A stretch of DNA of 64,000 nucleotides from Candidatus Chlorobium masyuteum (GCF_011601315.1 NZ_JAAORA010000001.1:186001-250000); one strand, 5' to 3'; shown: positions 1 to 11,945, counted from the first letter of the stretch. The notes: generated by a model from the letters alone, not told the origin. Translations and numbers: made by a program.

Positions 1-71
1 CCACTATAAATCGTGATAAGCGCCACTACATATCCCGAAAGATTTTTTTTCACTACTATCACACGATCTAC

Positions 72-2267
72 ATGATTATCAACAAAGAAATTGATCTCGG
101 CCTGGGAAAGATACTCTCTATCGAAACCGGTAAAATGGCCAAGCAGGCTGACGGAGCAACCGTTGTCCGCCTTGGCGACACCATGGTGCTTGCAACGGTT
201 GTTTCAAGCAAAAAAACACCTCCGCCTAATCAGGACTACTTTCCGCTTCAGGTTGAATACCGTGAGAAATATTCTGCTGCCGGCAAATTTCCGGGTGGCT
301 TTTTCAAACGCGAAACCCGCCCTTCCGAAAAAGAGGTACTCTCTGCGCGCCTTATCGACCGGGCTCTCAGACCCCTCTTTCCGGACGGCTACCTCTACGA
401 AACACAGATCATTATAACGGTCATCTCCTCCGATCAGATCAATGACGGCGATGTTCTCGGCGGTATTGCCGCATCAGCCGCCATCATGGTCTCCGATATT
501 CCCTTCTGCAACGCGATGAGTGAGGTACGCGTCGGCAGAATCAACGGCAAGTTCATCATCAACCCGGACGTCAACGAACTGGCCGAGAGCGACCTCGATA
601 TCTGTATCGGCGGCACGAAAGACACTATATGCATGCTTGAGGGCGAGATGCAGGAGATTTCAGAAGCTGAAATGCTTGACGCCATCAAATTCGGTCACGA
701 TGCTATCAAGAGACTCTGCACACTCCAGGATGAGATTGCCGCTGCAGTCGGAAAACCGGACCGTCCTTTCGTCCCTGTGCAGGTTCCTGCCGAGCTTACC
801 GAAGCTGTTCGCTCGACATGCGAAACCCGCCTGAAAGAGCTTGCCTACACGCCGCTCAGAAAGGAAGATCGTGCCGACCAGACCGCACACATCTACCGCG
901 AAACCATACAGGCCATCGTAGAGAAATTCAAATCCTCAATCAGCAGTGAAGATATAGCGGCCAATCCGGCAAAAGCACTCTGCCTGAACGAGCATATCAT
1001 TGAAGAGGAGATCCACTCGGTTGAAAAGAAGGTGATGCGTCACATGATTCTTGACGACTCCAAACGCCTTGACGGAAGAACCCTTGAAGAGGTCCGCCCG
1101 ATATCGATTGAACTCGGCATCATTCCGAGAGCTCACGGTTCGGCACTCTTCACCAGAGGTGAAACCCAGGCGCTCGTCACCATCACGCTCGGCACCAAAA
1201 AAGATGCACAGTCAGTGGACAACCTGACAAACAGCGCCGACAAGAAGTTCATGCTTCACTACAACTTCCCGCCATTCTCGGTCGGAGAAACCGGAAGAAT
1301 CGGAAGCACCGGGCGCCGCGAAATCGGCCACGGAAACCTTGCCGAACGCGCCATTAAAATGGTTGCCCCCACCGAACAGGAGTTCCCCTATACCATCCGT
1401 ATTGTTTCGGACATTCTTGAATCCAACGGCTCTTCATCAATGGCATCGGTCTGCGGCGGAACGCTTGCCCTGATGGACGGCGGCGTTCCTATCAGAAAAC
1501 CGGTATCCGGCATCGCCATGGGACTGATCAAGGAAGGATCAGCCTATGCTGTTCTCTCCGATATTCTCGGCAACGAAGATCACCTCGGCGACATGGATTT
1601 CAAGGTAACCGGCACCAGGGATGGTATCACGGCCTGCCAGATGGACATCAAAATCGACGGGCTTGACTACCATGTTCTCGAAACTGCGCTTGAGCAGGCA
1701 CGCAAAGGACGGCTGCACATTCTCGACAAAATGGATGCCGCTATTCCTGAGTCACGCGAAGAGCTGGCCCAGTTTGCACCGCGCCTCACCACCATCAAGG
1801 TACCGGTTGAATCGATCGGCATGATTATCGGCAAGGGTGGAGAGACCATCCGCAGCATCACCGAAGAGACCGGAGCACAGATAAACATTGATGATGACGG
1901 AACTGTCACCATTGCATGCACAAGCGTGGAGGGCACCAACGCAGCGCTTGCCACCATCAAAACCCTGCTAGCCAAACCGGAAGTCGGAACCGTATACCTC
2001 GGCAAGGTGCGCGATATCCGTGACGAGCTCGGCGCTTTTGTCGAGTTCCTGCCGAAAACTGACGGACTGGTCCACATCTCGGAGATATCATCAACCGAAC
2101 GGGTCAATAAAGTCAGCGACCACCTGAATATCGGTGACAAGATCAAGGTAAAACTGGTCGATGTACGCAAAGACCCCCGTACCGGAAAAACCCGATTTGC
2201 ACTCTCCATAAAAGCTGTGGAGAACGAACCGGAAGCAGCACAGGAGCCTGTCGCTGCAAACGACTGA
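72..2267 (+). CDS. pnp: Polyribonucleotide nucleotidyltransferase (PNPase)
   Basis: Phosphorolytic 3'-5' exoribonuclease of RNA decay, expected to act as a cytoplasmic trimer. The 731 residues are normal full length and carry all family domains in order: RNase PH domain 1 (about 1-230), helical linker (240-320), RNase PH domain 2 (325-550) with GNLAERA, KH domain with IIGKGGETI near 585, and S1 domain from about 637 ([11 protein letters not shown]). The ATG at 72 gives the family N-terminus [10 protein letters not shown], although no clear Shine-Dalgarno precedes it. The gene is monocistronic as seen here, with a strong terminator right after the stop. Its usual upstream partner rpsO would lie outside the window. 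Identification is secure. Confidence 0.98.
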   Translation: MIINKEIDLGLGKILSIETGKMAKQADGATVVRLGDTMVLATVVSSKKTPPPNQDYFPLQVEYREKYSAAGKFPGGFFKRETRPSEKEVLSARLIDRALRPLFPDGYLYETQIIITVISSDQINDGDVLGGIAASAAIMVSDIPFCNAMSEVRVGRINGKFIINPDVNELAESDLDICIGGTKDTICMLEGEMQEISEAEMLDAIKFGHDAIKRLCTLQDEIAAAVGKPDRPFVPVQVPAELTEAVRSTCETRLKELAYTPLRKEDRADQTAHIYRETIQAIVEKFKSSISSEDIAANPAKALCLNEHIIEEEIHSVEKKVMRHMILDDSKRLDGRTLEEVRPISIELGIIPRAHGSALFTRGETQALVTITLGTKKDAQSVDNLTNSADKKFMLHYNFPPFSVGETGRIGSTGRREIGHGNLAERAIKMVAPTEQEFPYTIRIVSDILESNGSSSMASVCGGTLALMDGGVPIRKPVSGIAMGLIKEGSAYAVLSDILGNEDHLGDMDFKVTGTRDGITACQMDIKIDGLDYHVLETALEQARKGRLHILDKMDAAIPESREELAQFAPRLTTIKVPVESIGMIIGKGGETIRSITEETGAQINIDDDGTVTIACTSVEGTNAALATIKTLLAKPEVGTVYLGKVRDIRDELGAFVEFLPKTDGLVHISEISSTERVNKVSDHLNIGDKIKVKLVDVRKDPRTGKTRFALSIKAVENEPEAAQEPVAAND

Positions 2268-2286
2268 ACATGACAACACTGAAAAA

Positions 2287-2318
2287 GCAGTGCAGCCAAA
2301 CCTGCACTGCTTTTTTTT
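2287..2318 (+). terminator. Intrinsic terminator after pnp
   Basis: A perfect 9-bp stem GCAGTGCAG / CTGCACTGC (2287-2295 with 2302-2310) with a 6-nt loop is followed directly by eight T residues. It starts 20 bp after the pnp stop codon. Confidence 0.93.
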
Positions 2319-2402
2319 ATCCCTCCCGTTCTTATTGATGGGAGAGTTCGCTTTATTGACCTCTGGTTATTTATTTCAGAGATCTCATTCATCCGTAACA
2401 CC

Positions 2403-4832
2403 ATGAAGTACGATTTTTCAAAAACAGAAAAGAAATGGCAGGCATACTGGCAGCAGCAGGAGAGCTTTAAAACCGCAGAAACTGCCGATAAACCGAAATA
2501 CTATGTGCTCGACATGTTTCCCTACCCCAGCGGCTCAGGACTCCATGTCGGCCATCTGGAAGGGTACACCGCCTCGGATATAACCGCGCGCTACAAAAGG
2601 AGCTGCGGCTTCAATGTACTGCACCCGATGGGATGGGATGCTTTCGGCCTTCCGGCAGAACAGTTTGCCATCAAAACAGGCACCCACCCGAGAATAACAA
2701 CCGAACAGAACATCAGAAGCTTCAAGGAGACCCTGCAGGCAATGGGCTTCTCCTACGATTGGTCCAGGGAGATAAACACAACCGATCCGGGATACTTCAA
2801 ATGGACACAGTGGATTTTTCTCCGGCTCTATGAAATGGGGCTTGCCTATATGTCCGAAGTTGACGTCAACTGGTGCGAAGAGCTTAAAACCGTTCTTGCC
2901 AATGAAGAGGTTGAAGAAAAAATTGCCGATGGCTACACCGTTATCCGCCGTCCCCTGCGGCAGTGGGTGCTTAAAATCACCGCTTACGCCGAGCGTCTGA
3001 TCGCCGATCTCGATGAAGTGGATTGGCCGGAAAATGTCAAACAGATGCAGCGCAACTGGATAGGCCGGTCAGAAGGTGTTGAGATTGATTTTGAACTCCG
3101 CTGCCACAAAAGCAAACTCAAGGTCTATACTACCCGTCCTGATACCCTTTTCGGGGCAACCTATCTGGTTATCTCTCCCGAGCATCCGCTTGCAGAAAAA
3201 CTTGCAACAGCTCCGCAGCTTGTTGCGGTAAAAGAGTACATCCGGCAGGCAAAACTGAAAACAGAACTTGAACGCACCGGGCTGCAGAAAGAGAAAACCG
3301 GTGTCTTTACCGGCTCCTATGCCATAAACCCTGCAACCAATGAGCCCCTTCCAGTCTGGATTTCCGACTTTGTCCTGACAAGCTACGGTACCGGAGCGAT
3401 CATGTCGGTTCCGGCACACGACCAGCGGGACTGGGAGTTCGCCAAACAGTACAACCTCCCGATCATTGAGGTGATCAAAAGCCCCCATGATGTAGAGGAG
3501 AAGGTATTTGACGAGAAAAACAGCATCCCGGTCAACTCGTCAAACAGTGAAATATCACTCGACGGGCTCCCCTTCAGGGAGGCTTTTGAATGCATGGCCT
3601 CATGGCTTGAATCGAAAAATCTGGGCGCACGAAAAGTAAACTACAAACTCCGCGACTGGATATTCAGCCGCCAGCGATACTGGGGTGAACCGATCCCGAT
3701 CAAGCACTATGAAGACGGAACACTTCGTACGGAAAACACTCTTCCACTCGTTCTTCCCGAAGTTGAAGCCTACCACCCCTCTTCAACCGGAGAGTCTCCT
3801 CTTGCCAATATTGCGGAGTGGCTCCTTGGAAGCGATGAATTCGGCGATTTCCGGCGTGAGACCAATACCATGCCCCAGTGGGCCGGCAGCTGCTGGTACT
3901 ATCTGCGCTTCATTGATCCTGCAAACACCAATGCACTGATCGACCCGGAAAAGGAGCGCTACTGGATGAATGTCGATCTCTATATCGGAGGAGCGGAACA
4001 TGCTGTTCTGCATCTCCTCTACGCCCGATTCTGGCACAAGGTGCTCTTTGATCTTGGTGTTGTAAGTACCCGGGAGCCCTTCAGAAAACTCTTCAACCAG
4101 GGAATGATACTCGGTGAAGACAATGAGAAGATGTCGAAATCACGGGGCAACGTCATCCCGGCAGACCATGTTCTGGAGCGCTACGGTGCCGATGCCGTTC
4201 GCCTCTACGAGATGTTTCTCGGGCCGCTTGAGCAGGTAAAACCCTGGAACACCAACGGCATTGAAGGGATCAGCCGTTTTCTCTCCAAAGTCTGGCGACT
4301 CTTTCACTCCGATTCCGACCGGGATGAAGAGAGCCCTGCTGCAAAGCTGTCAGATGATCCGATGCCCGAAGAACTGCTGAGGAAGATGCATAAAACCATC
4401 AGGAAAGTCGGCGAGGATACCGAAAACCTGAAGTTCAACACCGCCATATCCGAAATGATGGTCTTCGTCAACGAGCTGCACAAGGCCGGATGCCGGAATC
4501 GCGAAGCTGTGGAAACCCTGCTCATCCTGCTTGCCCCTTACGCTCCTCACATTACCGAAGAGCTCTGGGAAGCTGCCGGTCACAGCAGCTCCATCAGCAA
4601 GGCTCCCTTCCCTTCATATCGACCGGAGCTTGTTGAAGATTCGGTATTGACCATTGCCGTACAGATCAACGGAAAACTGAGAGGCACCTTCCAGGCTCCG
4701 TCAAAAAGTCCGAAAGCGCTGCTCCTTGAAGAGGCTCTGAAGGTTGAATCGGTCATTAAATTTCTTGAGGGAAAGAGTATTGTCCGCGAAATTGTTGTCC
4801 CGGACAAGCTGGTCAATTTTGCAGTGAAATAA
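2403..4832 (+). CDS. leuS: Leucyl-tRNA synthetase
   Basis: Class I aminoacyl-tRNA synthetase charging tRNA-Leu in the cytoplasm. Length 809 aa, in the family range. The HIGH-type signature appears as HVGH near residue 47 after the conserved FPYPSGSGLH, and the KMSKS loop as MSKSRGN near 575. The editing (CP1) domain lies between them, with TRPDTLFGAT around 240 and GTGAIMSVPAHDQRD around 330. The anticodon-binding domain and a short LeuRS C-terminal domain (VQINGKLRG) complete the protein. The ATG at 2403 gives the usual N-terminus MKYDFSKTEKKWQAYW. The gene stands alone between the pnp terminator and a roughly 190-bp spacer before acs. Confidence 0.98.
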   Translation: MKYDFSKTEKKWQAYWQQQESFKTAETADKPKYYVLDMFPYPSGSGLHVGHLEGYTASDITARYKRSCGFNVLHPMGWDAFGLPAEQFAIKTGTHPRITTEQNIRSFKETLQAMGFSYDWSREINTTDPGYFKWTQWIFLRLYEMGLAYMSEVDVNWCEELKTVLANEEVEEKIADGYTVIRRPLRQWVLKITAYAERLIADLDEVDWPENVKQMQRNWIGRSEGVEIDFELRCHKSKLKVYTTRPDTLFGATYLVISPEHPLAEKLATAPQLVAVKEYIRQAKLKTELERTGLQKEKTGVFTGSYAINPATNEPLPVWISDFVLTSYGTGAIMSVPAHDQRDWEFAKQYNLPIIEVIKSPHDVEEKVFDEKNSIPVNSSNSEISLDGLPFREAFECMASWLESKNLGARKVNYKLRDWIFSRQRYWGEPIPIKHYEDGTLRTENTLPLVLPEVEAYHPSSTGESPLANIAEWLLGSDEFGDFRRETNTMPQWAGSCWYYLRFIDPANTNALIDPEKERYWMNVDLYIGGAEHAVLHLLYARFWHKVLFDLGVVSTREPFRKLFNQGMILGEDNEKMSKSRGNVIPADHVLERYGADAVRLYEMFLGPLEQVKPWNTNGIEGISRFLSKVWRLFHSDSDRDEESPAAKLSDDPMPEELLRKMHKTIRKVGEDTENLKFNTAISEMMVFVNELHKAGCRNREAVETLLILLAPYAPHITEELWEAAGHSSSISKAPFPSYRPELVEDSVLTIAVQINGKLRGTFQAPSKSPKALLLEEALKVESVIKFLEGKSIVREIVVPDKLVNFAVK

Positions 4833-5020
4833 GCAAGCGGAAAAAGTGAACTGCCCGGGACATATTGGCAGGATGAAAATTTTTATGTAGAATTCAGCGT
4901 GAAATAGAAAAACTCGTCATACGGCTTTTTATTCTCCGCTTTAACCGGTTATTTTCCATGTTCCTGACATACCTTTAACGGGGGTATATTTCTTTTTTCA
5001 ACACATAAAATCTGGTATCA

Positions 5021-7024
<2,004 letters not shown>

Positions 7025-7047
7025 TTCCATTCACAAGACAGCATAAC

Positions 7048-7087
7048 AACGCAAAAAGCGCAGCTCACCCTGCGCTTTTTGCGTTTT
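7048..7087 (+). terminator. Intrinsic terminator after acs
   Basis: A 16-bp perfect stem (7048-7063 with 7070-7085, core GCGCAG/CTGCGC flanked by A5/T5 and AACGC/GCGTT) with a 6-nt loop ends in a short T run. The symmetry means it could work in both directions. Confidence 0.9.
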
Positions 7088-7094
7088 AAATCAA

Positions 7095-7189
7095 AAAAAG
7101 GACAGCAAGGACAAAGAAAACTCAGCACTCTTTCTCTTGTCCACTCCAGTCCACTGTTGTCCACAAAGTCCACCCTCTTGCTGTCCACG
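7095..7189. repeat. GTGGAC-type intergenic repeat, copy A
   Basis: The left arm has GGACAGCAAGGACAAAG, then a CTCAGCACTC module, then GTCCAC units starting at 7139, 7149, 7159, 7168 and 7183. This is the only copy not abutting a minus-strand stop codon; it lies just after the acs terminator. Confidence 0.85.
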
Positions 7190-7303
7190 TTCTTTTCTTA
7201 AACAAGCGCAGGTTTTCAGCCGCAACGGCGTCACACTCAGGAACCCGGGATCTTGATACCGGAATCAAACCGTCAGACAACCTGAACCAAACAAAAAAAC
7301 AAC

Positions 7304-7798
7304 ATGTCCTCAATGAAATCATGGGCTACTCCCCTTGCCACAGGAACCTTCATCATTCTTGCCGTCACCGGCATACTGATGTTCTTTAAAATTGAAACAG
7401 GATTTATCGGGCCGGTACATGAATGGCTGAGCTGGGCGCTTACCGCTGGTGTAGCACTCCATATCGCCGCAAACTGGAAATCATTTACCGCCTACTTCTC
7501 CCGAAAACCCGCACTTGCCATTATCGGCACCGGGCTCCTTGTCACCTTGATCTCGGTCTTCGCGCCGGTAAAAAAAGAGTCAAACCCCCGGATGAATATC
7601 CTCCGTGCCGTTGAATCTTCGAGCCTCGAAACGGTTGCCGGAGTTGCCGCCGAAAAAAGCGAAACCATTATCAGCAAACTCCAGAGCAAGGGTATTACCG
7701 TTGAGAAGCCATCCATGACCATCCGCGAAATTGCAGCAAAAAACAGCAGGGAAGAGAAGGATATACTCGGCATCATCTTCGATCAGCCAAAAAAATAA
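7304..7798 (+). CDS. Small membrane protein, DUF4405-like
   Basis: 164-residue protein. Residues 9-30, about 38-58 and about 68-88 look like membrane segments, with a conserved pattern of histidines in helices (HEWLSW, ALHIAANW) that recalls the DUF4405 / small cytochrome b-like family; haem binding is not proven. The C-terminal half is a soluble, charged tail (EKSETIISKLQSKGITVEKP) with a helix-turn pattern near SMTIREIAAKNSREEKDIL, of unknown role. It follows repeat copy A and ends before an inverted repeat. No partner gene indicates its function. Confidence 0.7.
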   Translation: MSSMKSWATPLATGTFIILAVTGILMFFKIETGFIGPVHEWLSWALTAGVALHIAANWKSFTAYFSRKPALAIIGTGLLVTLISVFAPVKKESNPRMNILRAVESSSLETVAGVAAEKSETIISKLQSKGITVEKPSMTIREIAAKNSREEKDILGIIFDQPKK

Positions 7799-7803
7799 TA
7801 ACA

Positions 7804-7832
7804 TTCAGGGCAGGTACCGTGCCTGCCCTGAA
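7804..7832 (-). terminator. Hairpin between the DUF4405 gene and tspO, likely minus-strand terminator
   Basis: An 11-bp stem TTCAGGGCAGG / CCTGCCCTGAA (7804-7814 with 7822-7832). On the minus strand it is followed by a T-rich stretch ending in seven T residues, so it suits transcripts arriving from tspO; on the plus strand no T run follows. Confidence 0.65.
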
Positions 7833-7840
7833 ATTCAAAA

Positions 7841-7940
7841 AAAAAACCAAAAGAACCTAAAAGAGAGCAACTCAGCACCCTCTACTCAGCACTTTTTCCT
7901 CTCTTGTCCACTCACGTCCACTTAAGTCCACTTTCCTCCT
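7841..7940. repeat. GTGGAC-type intergenic repeat, copy B
   Basis: Two CTCAGCAC modules (7871, 7885) are followed by GTCCACT units at exactly 10-bp spacing (7906, 7916, 7926). The tspO stop codon on the minus strand lies at 7943, immediately adjacent. Confidence 0.85.
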
Positions 7941-7942
7941 CT

Positions 7943-8419
7943 TCAGTTAAGCTGCCAGATCGTAAAGTTCAAAAACGAGGCAAAACTGACCCAGAGGAGA
8001 TAGGGAATCAGGAGATTGCCCGCCAAAGGCGAAATCGCCCTGAATTTCACGATAGTAAGCACGATCGCAAGCCAGAGCAGCACAATATCCACCAGAGCAA
8101 AGAGCGGGGAGTGCAGTCCGAAAAAGAGCGCTGACCATGCAAGATTCAAAAGAAGCTGAACACCGAACACCGCAAGAGCCCCCTTCACCAGTTTATTTTC
8201 ATTCCACTGCATCACAACAAGGTAGAGAGCGATGCCCATGAGCAGGAAGAAAAGAGTCCATGCCGGCGGAAAAAGCCAGTCAGGAGGATTCCACGACGGC
8301 TTATTGAGCACCTGATAGTACCACTCCGAGCCCGGTTGCGGCGTAAAGGTTCCTCCGGCAAATGCAAACAGAAAACAGAATGCAATGCTGAGTGCCAGTT
8401 TTGGGACGTTGAGTTTCAT
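7943..8419 (-). CDS. tspO: TspO/MBR family protein
   Basis: Five-helix membrane protein of the translocator/tryptophan-rich sensory protein family, which binds porphyrins; in a bacteriochlorophyll producer a role in tetrapyrrole handling is plausible but inferred. The 158 residues include the family features: an N-terminal helix, then WYQVLNKPSWNPPDWLFPPAW (about residues 34-54), WNENKLVKGAL, LNLAWSALFFGLHSP and the C-terminal PYLLWVSFASFLNFTIWQLN. The stop codon is followed directly by repeat copy B. The gene converges with the DUF4405 gene. Confidence 0.93.
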   Translation of the reverse strand: MKLNVPKLALSIAFCFLFAFAGGTFTPQPGSEWYYQVLNKPSWNPPDWLFPPAWTLFFLLMGIALYLVVMQWNENKLVKGALAVFGVQLLLNLAWSALFFGLHSPLFALVDIVLLWLAIVLTIVKFRAISPLAGNLLIPYLLWVSFASFLNFTIWQLN

Positions 8420-8509
8420 GATTTTTGGTGTTTGAATATTTATTTTAAAACCCGGTATAGTAATTGATTATCTAACAGATCAACTTTCCCGATAATTCCC
8501 TTGCCAGGC

Positions 8510-8549
8510 ATATAGGACCTATAAGTTTCATAAGACCCATAGGTCCCAT
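8510..8549. repeat. 9-bp degenerate tandem repeat upstream of the suhB-like gene
   Basis: Four consecutive 9-mers read tataggacc, tataagttt, cataagacc, cataggtcc. The outer copies also form an inverted pair, GGACCTAT (8515-8522) with ATAGGTCC (8539-8546). It lies in the divergent promoter space between tspO and the suhB-like gene. Confidence 0.7.
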
Positions 8550-8623
8550 TCTCTCAACTCTCAACTGAATTCAAAATGCTATATTGAGTGCCAGTTATGC
8601 AAAACTTATCCGCATGCTACACC

Positions 8624-9424
8624 ATGGAACAAATGAGCAAGGAACTGCAGACCGCCGTCAACGCGGCAAGGGCTGCAGGGGCCATAACTCTTGAAAAACT
8701 CGGAGAGCTCACCGAGCGCGAAATCCATGCAAAAGAGTCCAAGGATTTTGTGACTGAAGTCGACAAAAGGTGTGAAGCTGCAATTACAGCAATAATCATG
8801 GCGGATTTCCCCGAAGACAGCCTTCTCTCGGAAGAGGGGACAATCAGGAAAGGGAGTTCGGGACGCACCTGGATTGTCGACCCGCTTGACGGCACGCTTA
8901 ATTTTATTCACTCATTCCCGGTATTTTCAATCAGCATCGCATTGAAAAATGAGCGAGATGATCTCCTTGCCGGAGTAGTCTTTCAGCCACTTCTTGAGGA
9001 GCTCTTCTCTGCTGAAAGGGGAAAAGGCGCATACCTGAACGGCAGGCGCATCTCTGTTTCAAACCGCACGGACAGTAACAGCTTTCTCATAGCAACCGGT
9101 CTTCCCTTCAAGGAGTACCACTATCTGGAAGCCTATTTCGGCATGCTCAAGGAGGTCATTGAACATTCAGCGGGAGTTCGGCGTGCCGGTTCAGCGGCAA
9201 TTGATCTGGCCTACACCGCCTGCGGTCGCTTTGACGGCTTCTGGGAGTACCGGCTTTTTCCCTGGGATTTTGCCGCCGGTGCCCTGCTGGTCCGTGAAGC
9301 CGGGGGAAGCGTGACCGGCTTTGGAGGAGAGAGCGATCTCTTCGGGCAGCAGAGCATCATCGCCGGCAACAGTGTGACTCATCCGCTCCTGCTCGATCAG
9401 GCAAAGAGGCACTTTACCGCATGA
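8624..9424 (+). CDS. suhB: Inositol monophosphatase family protein (SuhB-like)
   Basis: Mg-dependent sugar/inositol phosphate phosphatase of the IMPase/FBPase-like fold. Metal-site motifs are present: EEG (LLSEEGT), DPLDGTLNFIH and, near the end, WDFAAGALLVREAGG. The frame is open from a GTG at 8588. I prefer the ATG at 8624 because homologues begin close to this point (SKELQTAVNAARAAGAI), but no candidate start has a convincing Shine-Dalgarno, and 8633 is equally possible. The exact substrate cannot be told from sequence; SuhB-type proteins also act in rRNA antitermination, for which there is no evidence here. Confidence 0.9.
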   Translation: MEQMSKELQTAVNAARAAGAITLEKLGELTEREIHAKESKDFVTEVDKRCEAAITAIIMADFPEDSLLSEEGTIRKGSSGRTWIVDPLDGTLNFIHSFPVFSISIALKNERDDLLAGVVFQPLLEELFSAERGKGAYLNGRRISVSNRTDSNSFLIATGLPFKEYHYLEAYFGMLKEVIEHSAGVRRAGSAAIDLAYTACGRFDGFWEYRLFPWDFAAGALLVREAGGSVTGFGGESDLFGQQSIIAGNSVTHPLLLDQAKRHFTA

Positions 9425-9509
9425 TGGCCCGCCGTGATTTGAACAGGAATACGATCTTTATTATCTTGTACGCTTTATCGGTTACCCCTTACTCCTGTAA
9501 TCGGCAAAA

Positions 9510-9524
9510 GGCTATAGTATAGCC
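9510..9524. promoter_or_regulatory. Palindrome upstream of lpxC/fabZ
   Basis: Perfect inverted repeat GGCTATA-G-TATAGCC, 55 bp before the lpxC/fabZ start. It could be an operator or a chance palindrome. The start itself is preceded by AGGAG about 13 bp upstream, an unusually long spacing. Confidence 0.35.
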
Positions 9525-9579
9525 AATAATTCCACTTCATTTCCTGTACGGCAGACTCGTCAGGAGCAACAAGAACACT

Positions 9580-10983
9580 ATGCTCATTCATCAGCGCACA
9601 CTGCAAAAAGAGGTCTCTCTCTGGGGTACCGGACTACACACCGGCAAGGAGTGTATGATCACCTTCAAACCGGCCCCGGTCAACTCCGGCTACCGTTTTG
9701 TCCGGACCGATATTGAAAACAGTCCCGAAATACCTGCCCTCATCGAGAATGTGGTTGATGTTCTCCGTGGCACAACCATCGGCCTGAACGGTGTAAAGGT
9801 TCATACCACTGAACATGTTCTTGGCGCACTTTACGGCCTTCAGATCGATAACTGCCGTATTGAACTGAGCGGGCCCGAGCCTCCGGTAATGGATGGAAGT
9901 TCACACCCCTTTGCCGAAGCCCTGCTTGGTGCAGGTTTCCTTGAGCAGGAGGAACCAAAAAACTACCTTGTCATAGATGAGACCATAGAGTACCATGATG
10001 CAGAAAACAGTGTGGATATTGTTGCTCTGCCGCTCGACAATTTCAGAATAACGGTCATGGTTGACTACAAAAATCCGGCGCTCGGCTCCCAGCACTCCGG
10101 TCTTTTTGATCTTGAGCAGGAGTTCGTAAAAGAGTTTTCGGCATCCAGAACATTCTGCTTCCTCAGTGAAGTCGAAGCACTCGCCAATCAGGGTATCATC
10201 AAAGGCGGTGATATCGACAATGCAATCGTCATTATTGATAAAACCATGCAGCAGGAGGAGCTGAGTGCTCTTGGCGAAAAACTCGGTATTGAGAGCGCAA
10301 ACCTCATCCTCGGAAAAAACGGCATACTCAACAACAGGGAGCTTCGATTTAAAAATGAGCCTGCCCGCCATAAGCTGCTCGATCTTCTCGGAGATATCGC
10401 CCTGCTCGGCATGCCGCTGAAAGCCCAGGTTCTTGCCGCAAGGCCGGGTCACGCATCAAATGTTGAATTTGTCAAACAGCTGAAAAAATATGCCGATCGC
10501 AACAAGCTCGCCCGGCAGTTCCAGCATGAGAAAAAAGCCGGTGTCATTTTTGATATCAATGCCATTCAGAACATCCTTCCGCATCGCTATCCATTCCTGT
10601 TGATTGACAAAATCGTCGAGTTCAAACTTGACGAAAAAATTGTTTCAATCAAGAATGTCACCATGAACGAGCCATTCTTCCAGGGCCATTTCCCCGGAAA
10701 CCCCATCATGCCGGGAGTGCTTATCCTTGAAGCCATGGCCCAGACAGGCGGCATCATGATGCTTAACGGCAATGACAATATCAAGGAGAGTGTTGTCTAC
10801 TTTATGGGAATCGACAAGGCACGTTTCCGCAAACCGGTGCTTCCCGGCGACACGCTTGTCATTGAAGCAATCATGACCAACAAGCGCAGAAATGTCTGCC
10901 AGTTCGACGCTAAAGCCTATGTACGGGGGGAGCTGGTATGCGAAGCCTCACTCATGGCGACCGTTGTACAGAAGAGTAAATAA
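9580..10983 (+). CDS. lpxC/fabZ: Bifunctional UDP-3-O-acyl-GlcNAc deacetylase / 3-hydroxyacyl-ACP dehydratase
   Basis: Fusion of the committed lipid A deacetylase with the FabZ dehydratase of fatty acid synthesis, an arrangement typical of Bacteroidota/Chlorobiota. Residues 1-310 are Lpx[14 protein letters not shown] carries a zinc histidine near residue 77, [17 protein letters not shown] near 190 and [15 protein letters not shown] near 265 the remaining zinc and catalytic groups. Residues 315-467 are Fab[12 protein letters not shown], then [20 protein letters not shown] with the catalytic His/Glu pair. The two activities compete for 3-hydroxyacyl-ACP, so fusion may balance lipid A against membrane lipid synthesis (established proposal). 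Length 467 aa is as expected. Confidence 0.97.
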   Translation: MLIHQRTLQKEVSLWGTGLHTGKECMITFKPAPVNSGYRFVRTDIENSPEIPALIENVVDVLRGTTIGLNGVKVHTTEHVLGALYGLQIDNCRIELSGPEPPVMDGSSHPFAEALLGAGFLEQEEPKNYLVIDETIEYHDAENSVDIVALPLDNFRITVMVDYKNPALGSQHSGLFDLEQEFVKEFSASRTFCFLSEVEALANQGIIKGGDIDNAIVIIDKTMQQEELSALGEKLGIESANLILGKNGILNNRELRFKNEPARHKLLDLLGDIALLGMPLKAQVLAARPGHASNVEFVKQLKKYADRNKLARQFQHEKKAGVIFDINAIQNILPHRYPFLLIDKIVEFKLDEKIVSIKNVTMNEPFFQGHFPGNPIMPGVLILEAMAQTGGIMMLNGNDNIKESVVYFMGIDKARFRKPVLPGDTLVIEAIMTNKRRNVCQFDAKAYVRGELVCEASLMATVVQKSK

Positions 10984-11301
10984 CCTGCTTTTTTAATGTA
11001 TGAAGCCCCCGTCCTGTCCCCGGAGGGGGGCTCTCTCTTTGCATCACTCAATCCCCGTCAAGCACAACGTAATCGGCTGAAAAAATAGCTGAAGGCGCTT
11101 GCAAAAACGCAACTCAACATTCCATCCACAAGTTATCAACATTTTTGACAAGCAGACATAAAGTCCGTTAAGAACTGTATTCCCTTTTATAATAGCTATT
11201 TATAAAACTAAACGGCCTTAACTATCACTTTTCAAAAAAAGTTATCAATACCCTGAAGACAATAATGAGAGTACCGTAAAACCGGTAACTCCCGACTCCG
11301 G
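10984..11301. other. Convergent intergenic region without gene
   Basis: This 318-bp spacer lies between the ends of lpxC/fabZ (plus) and pgsA (minus). It holds an imperfect GC-rich hairpin (AGCCCCC 11004-11010 with GGGGGCT 11026-11032, then a C/T-rich tail), a plausible weak terminator of lpxC/fabZ. It also has DnaA-box-like words TTATCAACA (11133-11141) and TTATCAATA (11242-11250). I see no coding sequence. Confidence 0.6.
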
Positions 11302-11925
11302 TCAGGCAAGATAGTCCTGGCCCTTGTGTATCCTGTAGAATCTCAAACAGTACTGGATAAAAGAGTAGAGAAGCATGATGGTGGAGAGATAGAGGAAAAC
11401 CTCCTTCAGCGGATAGCGGACAAAAATCGGATGAGGCCAGACCATGACAATAAACATCATGGAGACAAATCCAACGGCCCATTTCCCCGGCCAGAGAGAT
11501 GTGGTAACAACTGAATGGCGTAACCGGACATAGGCTGCACCGATAAAGATCAGAATATCACGAAGAACAGCAAAAAGCACAAACCAGAGGGGAAGCTCAC
11601 CGATCCAGAGAAAATAGATAGCCACACTGGCAAGGCAGAGCTTGTCGGCAAGAGGGTCAAGAATTTTCCCCATATCCGAAACCTCATTGGTCCAACGGGC
11701 AGCCTGGCCGTCAAACCAGTCGCTCAAAACAGCTACAATCATGATAACCATAGCGGTATTGATCTGACCGGTATGAAAATAATAAAGAAAAAAGGGTATC
11801 AGTATTATTCTCAATACACTGAGAAAATTCGGCAGATTGATGATATGACCTTCCACAGTATAGGATTTATGGTTCAGCTTGCTCTCTGGATTAAACTGCT
11901 CGATTATGCTCTCCCTGACAGCCAT
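11302..11925 (-). CDS. pgsA: CDP-alcohol phosphatidyltransferase (PgsA-like)
   Basis: Integral membrane enzyme, most likely CDP-diacylglycerol-glycerol-3-phosphate phosphatidyltransferase making phosphatidylglycerol phosphate. The family signature is complete: DGQAAR at about residues 71-76, then G after eight residues and D, D at the right spacing (SDMGKILDPLADK). Four to five hydrophobic segments follow. The 207-aa length is slightly long because of a soluble N-terminal stretch of about 25 residues (ESIIEQFNPESKLNHKSYTV), so an internal start is possible. Phosphatidylglycerol supports photosynthetic membranes, but substrate specificity cannot be told from the motif alone. It lies 20 bp after ruvC in the same direction. 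Confidence 0.85.
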   Translation of the reverse strand: MAVRESIIEQFNPESKLNHKSYTVEGHIINLPNFLSVLRIILIPFFLYYFHTGQINTAMVIMIVAVLSDWFDGQAARWTNEVSDMGKILDPLADKLCLASVAIYFLWIGELPLWFVLFAVLRDILIFIGAAYVRLRHSVVTTSLWPGKWAVGFVSMMFIVMVWPHPIFVRYPLKEVFLYLSTIMLLYSFIQYCLRFYRIHKGQDYLA

Positions 11926-11945
11926 AGATCACCGGTAACTCCGGT

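Noticed and set aside
1667-2404. 245-residue minus-strand open frame inside pnp
   Set aside because: Antisense to the coding sequence of pnp with low-complexity composition; a normal shadow of a GC-balanced gene.
11100-11250. Replication origin
   Set aside because: Only two imperfect box words, no dnaA, gidA or parAB nearby and no evidence for an AT-rich unwinding element.
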